Shown here one piece after another: positions 1 through 6,025 of a stretch of 6,731 bases of DNA. This DNA comes from Wenzhouxiangella sp. (GTDB lineage Bacteria; Pseudomonadota; Gammaproteobacteria; Xanthomonadales; Wenzhouxiangellaceae): positions 1-6,731 of the forward strand of contig SKKM01000183.1 of the NCBI GenBank assembly GCA_007121485.1, written 5' to 3'. Each line of letters begins with the position of its first letter. Positions within the stretch are counted from its first letter, which is position 1. The translations under genes were made by a program, and so were the position numbers. The notes below the pieces were generated by a model. That model had not been told where the DNA came from and searched no databases. It worked only from the letters and a program-made list of their open reading frames with translations.

Positions 1-39
1 AAAGAAAAACGGCAGACCCGTCAATAACAGGCCTGCCGT
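1..39 (-). terminator. Rho-independent terminator of the five-gene minus-strand operon
   Basis: Read on the minus strand, ACGGCAGGCC (plus 30-39) can pair with GGTCTGCCGT (plus 9-18) across an 11-nt loop. This gives a 10-bp stem with one G-U pair. It is followed directly by a T-rich tract, TTTTCTTT (plus 1-8). The hairpin lies 43 nt after the stop codon of the last gene in the operon. No T-tract follows the hairpin on the plus strand, so it looks one-directional. Confidence 0.9.
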
Positions 40-82
40 CACAACAGAGGATGAAAATTCGGCCGAGTACCCGGCTCGAAAG

Positions 83-1036
83 CTACTCCGGCTTGCGGAA
101 CTTCAGCGTCATCCGATGCGATTCACCGATCGCCAGTCTCTCTTCGCGCGTTTCATCATCGTCGGCTCCGCGCAGGCTGGGCGGCAGGCGCCAGACACTG
201 TCTTCAACAGTCGGCTGGTCCAGCGGGTTGGCGTTGATGTCGCTCTCGCCGACCAGTTCGAAACCGGCCGCCTCGAACTGGGCCACGACAAAATCGCGCT
301 TGATGTAACCGTTATCGCCGCTGGCCCAGTCTTCCGGCATCTCCGGCCGCGCCTCGTGCTGAACCACGCCGACGATGCCGCCGGGCTTGAGCACGGCGTA
401 GACATCGGCCAGGGCCGGTTGCATGAACCCGTGTTCGGCATCGAAGCGGGCCAGGTTGTGCAGGGCGCGAATCATCACTACCGCGTCAGCCGTACCGACC
501 AGATCCTCGGGTAGATTACCGAGCACGAAAGCCTGGTACTGGGCGGCATCGTCCACCTGCCAGGCAACTGCCTGCTCCGGCCAATCCGAAGCCCAGGTCG
601 CCATGGCGGCGACGCGCTCCTCGCTCATGAAGCCGAACAGCGACCAGATGTTTTGCGGGTAGTTGACCCCGATCAGCTTGCCGTCCGGGCCGAGGTAGGC
701 GGAGAGGATGCGCGAGTACCAGCCGCCGCCCGGCAACAACTCGACCACCGTCATGCCCGGTTCGATACCGAAGAACTCTAAAGTCTCGGCCGGGTTGCGG
801 TACTGGAAACGGGCCTGCACGTCCCCCGGTTGAGCCGCAAGAACGGCTTGCAGGCGCTCGGCTGCCGTAAACTCGATTGGCGCCATTTCAGGCTCCGCAA
901 CCGTCTCCGGAATTGGCGACAGTTCTGTTTCAGGAACGGGCGGCTCGGGCGCGGGATCCGGGGTGTCCGGTGAGTCGCATCCAGCGAGAAAGAATAGGGC
1001 GGCAAGACTGCCGGTCAGTAATGCCTTCCTGTACAT
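83..1036 (-). CDS. Lipoprotein with class I methyltransferase-like (COG4798-type) domain
   Basis: The 317-residue protein begins with a lipoprotein signal: basic N-terminus, hydrophobic segment and lipobox L17-A-G-C20. A Pro/Glu-rich linker (about 22-53) precedes the globular domain (about 55-315). Asp21 at +2 is the inner-membrane retention signal in enteric bacteria, so an inner-membrane anchor facing the periplasm is possible. The domain resembles predicted SAM-dependent methyltransferases: a motif I-like VVELLPGGGWYSRIL (97-111), an acidic-strand region near 181-195 (ADAVVMIRALHNL) and a KPGG turn (217-220). The glycine loop reads PGGGW rather than the usual E/DxGxGxG. I chose the ATG at 1036 because AAGGAGAG lies 6 nt upstream and the signal peptide starts there; the frame stays open upstream to 1123. 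It is the last operon gene, 19 nt after its neighbour. Fold assignment is fairly secure; real methyl transfer is unproven, since SAM is not known to be available in the periplasm. Confidence 0.85.
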   Translation of the reverse strand: MYRKALLTGSLAALFFLAGCDSPDTPDPAPEPPVPETELSPIPETVAEPEMAPIEFTAAERLQAVLAAQPGDVQARFQYRNPAETLEFFGIEPGMTVVELLPGGGWYSRILSAYLGPDGKLIGVNYPQNIWSLFGFMSEERVAAMATWASDWPEQAVAWQVDDAAQYQAFVLGNLPEDLVGTADAVVMIRALHNLARFDAEHGFMQPALADVYAVLKPGGIVGVVQHEARPEMPEDWASGDNGYIKRDFVVAQFEAAGFELVGESDINANPLDQPTVEDSVWRLPPSLRGADDDETREERLAIGESHRMTLKFRKPE

Positions 1037-1042
1037 GGCAAG

Positions 1043-1050
1043 CTCTCCTT
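1043..1050 (-). promoter_or_regulatory. Ribosome binding site of the methyltransferase-like lipoprotein
   Basis: AAGGAGAG on the minus strand is a near-consensus Shine-Dalgarno sequence 6 nt before the ATG at 1036. It lies in the 19-nt gap after the upstream gene. It settles the start against in-frame upstream alternatives that would bury the lipoprotein signal. Confidence 0.8.
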
Positions 1051-1055
1051 GTAGG

Positions 1056-1802
1056 TCAATCGGCCAATCGGAACATGGCCGCATCGATGGGTTCATTGAT
1101 CGAGGCCTCGGTCCAGTAGACATCGGCCGTCAACAGCCCATCGTAATACAGGCGCACCCGGCCGGGCTGCATAAAGCCGGGATCGTCGATCCAGTAGAAC
1201 TCGGAGTAGATTCGCTGGTGAAAACCGCGCGGCGTCGGCCAGGCCACGGCGCGGATCGCGCCGGATTGACGATCGACCCAGAACAGCGTGCTGCCGCCGA
1301 CCGGGTCGTGGACGCGCACGGTATAGCAGGCGTGGCCATCGATCTGGTCGTCGACCAGGCGCTCTACCGGAAAACCCTCGCGACCGGCAAAACGGATAGC
1401 GCTGAAACCGAAATTGCTGGCCTGCTCCTCGCTGGCTTCTTCAGCGTCAACCCGTCCGAGATGAGTCCACGAATGCTCGCCATCAAAGCTGTTCTTGAAC
1501 AACACCCGATCCCCGATGTAGGCATCCAGCCGGAAGCGGCCGGTGCCGGCATGCGGGTCGGCCAGATCGGTTGGATATTCGCGCCACATCACGTAGCGGT
1601 CGGCGTGCACGCAGGCTTCGCGGCGCCCGTCGCGGCACAGTGTGGCGTGGCCGCGCATGATGTTGGTCTCGGCATAGCGCCAGGCATCGCCACCGGCGGC
1701 CTGCGCGGCGAATTCGATGATCTCATCGGCACTGCGCTCAGCCATGACCGGAGCGGCCAGCAACAGGGAAATTGCGCTCAGAAGGCATGCCACCCGTCTC
1801 AT
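1056..1802 (-). CDS. Secreted LolA-like periplasmic protein of unknown function
   Basis: The product has 248 residues. Residues 1-21 form a Sec signal peptide (MRR, hydrophobic core, PVMA) with a probable signal peptidase I cut after Ala21. The mature part has alternating short beta-type strands and a pattern such as SFDGEHSW (105-112) and STLFWVDRQSGAIRAV (171-186). This recalls the LolA/LppX fold of lipoprotein or lipid carriers, where a half-barrel holds acyl chains. It lacks a lipobox, so it should be soluble in the periplasm. Cys56 and Cys64 could form a disulphide; Cys159 would remain. The ATG overlaps the aldehyde dehydrogenase stop as ATGA, and GGAGAGG sits 7 nt upstream, so translation is probably coupled. 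The next gene encodes another exported protein, suggesting the two act together at the envelope. The family call rests on pattern only; it could be another all-beta periplasmic protein. Confidence 0.75.
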   Translation of the reverse strand: MRRVACLLSAISLLLAAPVMAERSADEIIEFAAQAAGGDAWRYAETNIMRGHATLCRDGRREACVHADRYVMWREYPTDLADPHAGTGRFRLDAYIGDRVLFKNSFDGEHSWTHLGRVDAEEASEEQASNFGFSAIRFAGREGFPVERLVDDQIDGHACYTVRVHDPVGGSTLFWVDRQSGAIRAVAWPTPRGFHQRIYSEFYWIDDPGFMQPGRVRLYYDGLLTADVYWTEASINEPIDAAMFRLAD

Positions 1803-3220
1803 GATTGTTCCTCTCCAAACCACCAGGGATCGTCCACGCCGGGATTGATCAACAGGCACTGCTGGCGCAGGAAGCGCCTGATGGAGGCCGGTCCCATGCG
1901 CGAACCACCCAGGCCTGACTGCTTGAAACTCTGCTTCTCGCCAGAGTGCACCAGGCTGGTCAAGGCCGCATCGTTGATACTGATGGCGCCGGCCTCCAGT
2001 TGTCTCGCCACGCGTTGCGCGCGCTGCAGGTCGGCACTGAACACGGCCGCCGACAGGCCGTAAATGGAGCCGTTGGCCCGGTCGATGGCTTCAGCCTCGT
2101 CGGCCACGCGCATCACCGGCAGGATGGCACCGAAGGTTTCTTCGGTCATGACGCGCATGTCGTCGGTCACGTCCACCAGCAGGGTTGGCAGGCACCAGGT
2201 GCCGCCGCTTTCTTCCAGCCGCCCGCCGGTCAGCGCCCGCGCGCCTTGAGTCAGCGCGTCATCGAGGTGAGCCTGCAGAATGGCGACCTGGGCGGCGGAA
2301 ATGACCGGGCCGATCTGGCCGCCTTCCGGATCGTCGGCATTGATCTCCAGTTGCCCGATTTCGCGGCTCAAAGCTTCGACCAGGCGGTCGTGAACGGCAT
2401 CGACGACGTAGACCCGCTCGATCGACATGCAGCTTTGCCCGGCGTTGACCATGCTGCCCCAGGCCAGGGCCCGCGCCGCGCGCCCGATGTCGGCATCTTC
2501 CAGCACCAAGGCCGCGTCCTTGCCGCCCAGTTCCAAAAAAGCCGGGATGAAGCGCGCTGCCGCCGCCTCCCCGACCTTGCGGCCGGTGGCCACGCTGCCG
2601 GTAAAGCAGATCAGATCGACGTGATCGATCAGAGCCGCGCCCACGTCGCCGGCACCCACGCACCAGCGCAGCACGCTGCCGAGCGTCGCAAGGTTTCCCA
2701 GGACGCATTCCCCCACTTCAATGAAACGCGGAGTGACCTCGCTGGGCTTGACCAGCACAGCCGAGCCGGCCAGCAGGGCCGGCACGGCATCGATCAGGGC
2801 CAGTAGCAGCGGGAAATTCCAAGGGCTGATCACGCCGACCAGCGGGTAGGGCGTGGCGAACTGGCGCGATTCGATGAAGGGAATATTGGCCGGGCGCGAT
2901 TCTGGCTCAGCCAGCAATCCCGGTGCCTGATCGGCCCAGCGTTCGATGGTGGCGATTGCCGCGTCGAGCTCCAGGCGCGACTCTATCAGCCGGCCGGTGT
3001 CCTCGAACAAGGCCTGGACGAAGGCTTCGCGCTCATCGCGCATGGCGGTGGCTAGCGCGCGCAAGTGCTCGGCCCGCCGCTCCGGCGCCAGCGCGGCCCA
3101 GGCCGGCTGGGCCTTGCGCGCCTCGCTGGCCAGCACAGACAGTTGATCCGGACCGGTGACGGCGCGCTGGTAGTCGACTTTCCCGGTGCGGGGGTTGCGG
3201 ACCTGCAGCGGATCAGTCAT
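1799..3220 (-). CDS. NAD(P)-dependent aldehyde dehydrogenase
   Basis: This 473-residue protein is a full-length member of the aldehyde dehydrogenase superfamily, which oxidises aldehydes to acids with NAD(P)+. Signature elements are in order: Asn135 in SPWNFP, Lys158 in VLVKPSE, the coenzyme-loop FTGSVATG (206-213), general-base Glu230 in ELGGK, nucleophile Cys264 in GQSC, and Glu361 in EETFG. All expected catalytic positions are present, so it should be active. The C-terminus carries a GEKQSFKQSGLGGSRMG segment (427-443). I cannot place it in a substrate subfamily; the substrate is unknown. The start at 3220 was chosen because it gives normal family length and begins just before conserved sequence (NPRTGK). 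The frame is open upstream, but that part lies inside the nitrilase-like gene and looks non-coding. The first 8 nt overlap the end of that gene, indicating coupled translation; only a weak Shine-Dalgarno is visible. It was probably the soluble, cytoplasmic redox step of the operon. Confidence 0.95.
   Translation of the reverse strand: MTDPLQVRNPRTGKVDYQRAVTGPDQLSVLASEARKAQPAWAALAPERRAEHLRALATAMRDEREAFVQALFEDTGRLIESRLELDAAIATIERWADQAPGLLAEPESRPANIPFIESRQFATPYPLVGVISPWNFPLLLALIDAVPALLAGSAVLVKPSEVTPRFIEVGECVLGNLATLGSVLRWCVGAGDVGAALIDHVDLICFTGSVATGRKVGEAAAARFIPAFLELGGKDAALVLEDADIGRAARALAWGSMVNAGQSCMSIERVYVVDAVHDRLVEALSREIGQLEINADDPEGGQIGPVISAAQVAILQAHLDDALTQGARALTGGRLEESGGTWCLPTLLVDVTDDMRVMTEETFGAILPVMRVADEAEAIDRANGSIYGLSAAVFSADLQRAQRVARQLEAGAISINDAALTSLVHSGEKQSFKQSGLGGSRMGPASIRRFLRQQCLLINPGVDDPWWFGEEQS
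1810..1816 (-). promoter_or_regulatory. Ribosome binding site inside the 3' end of the aldehyde dehydrogenase gene
   Basis: GGAGAGG on the minus strand lies 7 nt before the ATG at 1802, within the last codons of the upstream gene. With the ATGA stop/start overlap it supports this start over in-frame alternatives further upstream, and it places the signal peptide at the N-terminus. Confidence 0.75.
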
Positions 3221-4259
3221 TGTCTTCGGTCCGGATGATGCTCGCGGCGCGCAGGCGGGCCAGGGTCTCTTTGTGGGTGCGGGCGAACACGGCCCGTTCG
3301 GGGACCCGCACCTCGCCTTCTTCCAGCATCGTTTCGGCTGGATGGATGCTGCCGGCATAGGTCGAGCGGAACAACTCCAGTCGCTGGCGGGCCAGCAGGT
3401 TGCCCATGCCGGGGCGGTTGCGCCACGCCCTGAGCCCCGCCAAGTCGATTTCGGCATTGGCCACCATGGACTCGCCATAACCCGCTTCGACCAGCACCTT
3501 GCCCTGCCAGTCGACGATCTTGGACATGCCGTCGGTGGACTGGCTGGGGATGGGATAGTCGAGAATGCCGGCTGAATTGGCCGAGACCACCACGGCCAGA
3601 TTTTCTATCGCCCGAGCGCGCTTGCAGATGTCCTTGGGCGTCAGGTCCGGGCTGCCCACTTCGCTGGTCGAGTGCAGGAAAATCTCTGCTCCGCGCAGGG
3701 TCAGGGCACGCGCGATTTCCGGGTAGAGAATCTCTTCTGAGGCGATGCAGGCCAGCCGCCCCAGCGGCGTATCGGCGACCGGGAACACACCCTCCTCACC
3801 GTAGTGGTCGAGATAGCGTTGCCAGACATCATGCGGCGTGGGCGCAAACATCGACACCAGCCGCCGGTAGCGCAGGCTCGTCTCGCCCGAGTCACTGAAT
3901 ATCACGCAGGCCTGAAAGTACAGGCCCGGGAAGTGCGGGTCGGTTTCGTAGGCGTTGACGGCCAGGTAGACGCCGGCGCGCTGGGCCACAGCCGCGAGGC
4001 TGTCATGCTCGGGGCCACCCGGCGCCAGGCAGGCCGACTCGATCCAGGCCGGGAAGGATTCGCCCATCGGGAAACTGGTTAGCGCGTACTCAGGCAACAC
4101 GACCAGCTTCAAATCGGGCCCGATGAAGCCCTTGCTGGCGCTGATCTGGCGTCCGATCCGGTCGATCGCGTCGGCGATCTTGCGGCGCGCCTGGATCGGG
4201 TCCAGGCCATTGATGGCATGACAGGCCGTTTGCAGGGCCAGCGCACGGTATCGCATCAC
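3213..4259 (-). CDS. Nitrilase-superfamily (carbon-nitrogen hydrolase) protein with altered triad
   Basis: The 348-residue product spans one CN-hydrolase domain. Members normally cleave amides or nitriles with a Glu-Lys-Cys triad. Here the Glu is clear (Glu57 in VVLPEYAL). The usual YRK segment reads YRR (131-133), giving Arg133 for Lys. The nucleophile region reads CIASEEILYPE (171-181): aligning on the conserved PE, seven residues after the nucleophile, puts Ser174 at the Cys position. Cys171 is three residues off. The GAEIFLHST stretch (190-198) fits the strand that follows. The protein may be a non-hydrolytic member, use serine, or belong to a subgroup with its own chemistry. GTG at 4259 has GGGAGG 7 nt upstream; ATG at 4256 (10 nt) is equally usable. 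The end overlaps the aldehyde dehydrogenase start by 8 nt. Cytoplasmic; no signal peptide. The family is confident, the activity is not. Confidence 0.88.
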   Translation of the reverse strand: MMRYRALALQTACHAINGLDPIQARRKIADAIDRIGRQISASKGFIGPDLKLVVLPEYALTSFPMGESFPAWIESACLAPGGPEHDSLAAVAQRAGVYLAVNAYETDPHFPGLYFQACVIFSDSGETSLRYRRLVSMFAPTPHDVWQRYLDHYGEEGVFPVADTPLGRLACIASEEILYPEIARALTLRGAEIFLHSTSEVGSPDLTPKDICKRARAIENLAVVVSANSAGILDYPIPSQSTDGMSKIVDWQGKVLVEAGYGESMVANAEIDLAGLRAWRNRPGMGNLLARQRLELFRSTYAGSIHPAETMLEEGEVRVPERAVFARTHKETLARLRAASIIRTEDND

Positions 4260-4315
4260 TGGCTGGCCTCCCTATGCCCGCGGCTCAGGCCGTGCTGCTC
4301 GGCTTTGATGATCAT
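4256..4315 (-). CDS. Possible 19-codon small ORF coupled to the nitrilase-like gene
   Basis: In the 93-nt gap between two operon genes, an ATG at 4315 opens a 19-codon ORF (starting MIIKAEQHG, ending REASQ). GGAGA lies 5 nt upstream, a better site than several annotated genes here have. Its TGA stop overlaps both candidate starts of the nitrilase-like gene (GTGATG), an arrangement typical of translational coupling. The peptide is polar and shows no leader-type run of one amino acid and no membrane segment. It may be a real small protein, a coupling device that loads ribosomes for the next gene, or chance. I do not recognise it. Confidence 0.35.
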   Translation of the reverse strand: MIIKAEQHGLSRGHREASQ

Positions 4316-4352
4316 GCAATTCTCCAGGAAACCTGCGGGAAGATGGGAACGC

Positions 4353-5144
4353 TCAGTCTTTTTTGTCGGGAAAGTGCGCTGGGCGCTTTTCGAGGAAAGC
4401 GCTGGCGCCCTCGCGGAAATCAGGCCCATCGAAAGCCGCCAGGAAGTCCGCCGACAGATCGGCCTCGGCGGCCGGCTGGCTGCCGTCCAGCAGCGCAAGC
4501 ACCCGCTTGGTGCAGGCCAGCGCATCGGGTGAGGCCTGCGTCCAGGCCGAGGCCTGTTCGAGCGACTCGCGGTCCAGGGTTGCGGCGTCCTCACACAGGC
4601 GGCTGACCAGGCCCCACGCTGCGGCCGTGGGGGCGTCGACCAGGGCCGCAGTCAGCAGCATCTCACGCGCCCGGGCCAGCCCAATCACGGCGGCCAGGCG
4701 GCGCGTATCGGCCAGGCTGTAGTGCAGCCCGAGACGGGTCGGCGTGAGGGCGAAGCGGGCATCAGGCGTGGCCAGGCGCAGATCGCAGGCCACCGCCAGG
4801 CCGACGCCGCCACCCACGCAGGCGCCGCGGATCAGGGCCAGGCTGGGGATCGGCATTGCGGCCAGCTCCGCCTGCACCGCCTGAACCAGTTGGGCATTGG
4901 CCCGCAAGGCGGCCGGATCGGCCAGTTGTGAGCGCAATTCGGCAATGTCGGCCCCGGCACAGAAATGCTCGCCGGTGCTGCTGAGCATCAGGGCCCTGGC
5001 ATCGCTGCTGCGGATCGTCTTCAGATGTTCGCCCAGTGCCTGCCACATGGCATGGGTCATGGCATTGCGCTGGGCCGGACGATCAATGCTCAGTCGGGCG
5101 ATGGCGCCGTCGATGACCAGGGTGACTGCGTTTGCCGTACTCAT
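4353..5144 (-). CDS. Crotonase (enoyl-CoA hydratase/isomerase) family protein
   Basis: The 263-residue protein covers the whole crotonase fold, whose members bind acyl-CoA thioesters and stabilise an enolate in an oxyanion hole. The oxyanion-hole segments are FCAGADI (61-67) and GACVGGGVGLA (107-117), and the tail has the typical DFREGASAFLEKR (242-254). The two glutamates of the classical hydratase (Glu144 and Glu164 of rat mitochondrial enzyme, 20 residues apart) correspond to Gly115 and Pro135 here. Simple water addition is therefore not expected; isomerase, thioesterase, lyase or another crotonase reaction is more likely. The residues LHYSLADTRR (140-149) in the active-site loop are unlike methylglutaconyl-CoA hydratase. 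It is the first gene of the operon, 24 nt downstream of the predicted transcription start, with no clear Shine-Dalgarno before its ATG. The next gene follows after 93 nt. Confidence 0.9.
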   Translation of the reverse strand: MSTANAVTLVIDGAIARLSIDRPAQRNAMTHAMWQALGEHLKTIRSSDARALMLSSTGEHFCAGADIAELRSQLADPAALRANAQLVQAVQAELAAMPIPSLALIRGACVGGGVGLAVACDLRLATPDARFALTPTRLGLHYSLADTRRLAAVIGLARAREMLLTAALVDAPTAAAWGLVSRLCEDAATLDRESLEQASAWTQASPDALACTKRVLALLDGSQPAAEADLSADFLAAFDGPDFREGASAFLEKRPAHFPDKKD

Positions 5145-5146
5145 CG

Positions 5147-5236
5147 ACAGATCGGTCCGCTTCGATTAATCTCGATTATATGTCCGGACAAGCTACCGAC
5201 CAACTGCAGAACCAGTCTGGGCCACAGATCGGACCG
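5147..5236. repeat. Imperfect direct repeat flanking the divergent start region
   Basis: ACAGATCGGTCCG (5147-5159) recurs as ACAGATCGGACCG (5224-5236) with one mismatch in 13, offset by 77 nt. The first copy is in the intergenic leader of the crotonase gene, the second inside the first codons of the VOC-fold gene. Between them lie two short perfect palindromes, GATTAATC (5164-5171) and TGTCCGGACA (5181-5190), and a third, GGACCGGTCC (5231-5240), overlaps the second copy. CGATTA also repeats at a 10-nt step (5163 and 5173). These could be regulator sites around the shared promoter, but some may simply reflect codon content. Confidence 0.4.
5175..5203 (-). promoter_or_regulatory. Sigma70-like promoter of the minus-strand operon
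   Basis: On the minus strand a perfect TATAAT -10 box (plus 5175-5180) lies 17 nt after TTGGTC (plus 5198-5203), a half-match to the -35 consensus. Transcription would start near 5168, leaving a leader of about 24 nt before the crotonase ATG at 5144. The -10 box overlaps the ATG of the divergent VOC-fold gene by one base, so polymerase bound here would cover that gene's start. The setting is a short AT-rich patch in otherwise GC-rich DNA, which supports the call. Confidence 0.65.
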
Positions 5237-6025
5237 GTCCTCGGGGCCAGCGTGGTGGCCCGCTCGCTTGATGCGGTGCTTCCGTTCTATCTCGAGGCTG
5301 GTTTTCAGCGCTGCTCGGCTACCCCGCCGTGGGGTCGACTGCCGCCGGTTCTCGATCAACCCTGCACAGGCCGGGCGTGGCTGGCTGGCGGCAGTGGCCG
5401 ACCGTGGCTGCAGTTGGTCGAAATCCCGTCCGCCATTGCTGTCGACCGTTACCGCCACACCGGCTGGTTCAGCCTGGAGGTCGGAAGCAACGAGGTCGAA
5501 ACACTGGCGAGCGTTCTGGCTGGTTGCATGGGATTCGAGATCCTCGCCGGTCCGGCGCCGCTGGAGGTGAGCGATGACATCGTCGCCACCCAGGTGATCG
5601 GCCCGTCCGGCGAGCTGTACTACTTCACCCAGGTCAAGCGCCCTCTGCCGCCTTTCTCGCTGCCGCAACCGCGACATCGGCTCGACGAGCTGTTCATTGC
5701 CGTGTCCACGGCCCTGGATCTGGACTCGGCGCTGGCGTTCTGGCAGTCGCTGAGCGGTTCCAGGGGCCTGAGTCTCGAGACCCGCATCGGCGTGCTCAAT
5801 CGCGGCCTGGGTCTGGACAGCGCGCACCGACTGCCGGTCGGTATCGCCCAGCTGGCCGGCTCGACCCTGATCGAGATCGACCAGGTGCCGGCCATTGCCC
5901 CGCGACCGGCCTTGAGCCAGGGCATTGCCATGATCAGCGTTGCGGCCGACAAGGACGCTCATTTTCAGGGCAGCGATCAAGAGTGGCTGGAGCTGGTGGC
6001 AGCCCCCAGCCCCCAGCCGCGCTGA
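5180..6025 (+). CDS. Tandem glyoxalase/VOC-fold protein, function unknown
   Basis: The 281-residue product looks like two vicinal-oxygen-chelate modules in a row. Module one runs about 18-152: a strand-helix start GASVVARSLDAVLPFYLEAGF (22-42, split by the helix), a VEIPS strand end (80-84), HTGWFSLEV (93-101) and the GPSGELYYF strand (141-149). Module two runs about 165-274, with LFIAVSTALDLDSALAFWQ (171-189), LIEIDQ (230-235) and WLELVA (269-274). VOC proteins include glyoxalases, ring-cleaving dioxygenases and epimerases, usually with metal ligands His/Glu. Candidates here (Glu81, His93, Glu145, Glu232, Glu271) cannot be assigned. I chose ATG 5180 since both the length and the conserved start fit; an in-frame TTG at 5132 lies inside the crotonase gene. 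No Shine-Dalgarno precedes the ATG, so it may be leaderless or weakly translated. It diverges from the operon and converges on the HMG-CoA lyase-like gene. The sequence after residue 274 is a short Pro-rich tail. Confidence 0.82.
   Translation: MSGQATDQLQNQSGPQIGPVLGASVVARSLDAVLPFYLEAGFQRCSATPPWGRLPPVLDQPCTGRAWLAGGSGRPWLQLVEIPSAIAVDRYRHTGWFSLEVGSNEVETLASVLAGCMGFEILAGPAPLEVSDDIVATQVIGPSGELYYFTQVKRPLPPFSLPQPRHRLDELFIAVSTALDLDSALAFWQSLSGSRGLSLETRIGVLNRGLGLDSAHRLPVGIAQLAGSTLIEIDQVPAIAPRPALSQGIAMISVAADKDAHFQGSDQEWLELVAAPSPQPR

Noticed and set aside
963..2063. Long plus-strand open frame of 366 codons
   Set aside because: It is antisense to the LolA-like gene, its overlapped neighbours and the terminal part of the aldehyde dehydrogenase. 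It has no recognisable domain or ribosome site, and long antisense frames are common in GC-rich DNA.
1946..2806. Plus-strand open frame of 286 codons antisense to the aldehyde dehydrogenase
   Set aside because: The opposite strand carries all aldehyde dehydrogenase motifs; this frame has low-complexity, Gln/Gly/His-rich composition and no family signature.
3221..3478. 86-codon N-terminal extension of the aldehyde dehydrogenase
   Set aside because: It lies entirely within the nitrilase-like gene in another frame, is Trp/Pro/Ala-rich, and would make the enzyme longer than the family norm.
4260..4352. Internal terminator or second promoter in the operon's largest gap
   Set aside because: I found no hairpin with a T-tract and no convincing -35/-10 pair; the small ORF explains the gap better.
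5141..5980. Minus-strand open frame of 279 codons opposite the VOC-fold gene
   Set aside because: It would extend the minus-strand gene series, but its composition (Arg/Gln/Gly-rich) shows no domain, whereas the plus strand shows two VOC-like modules.
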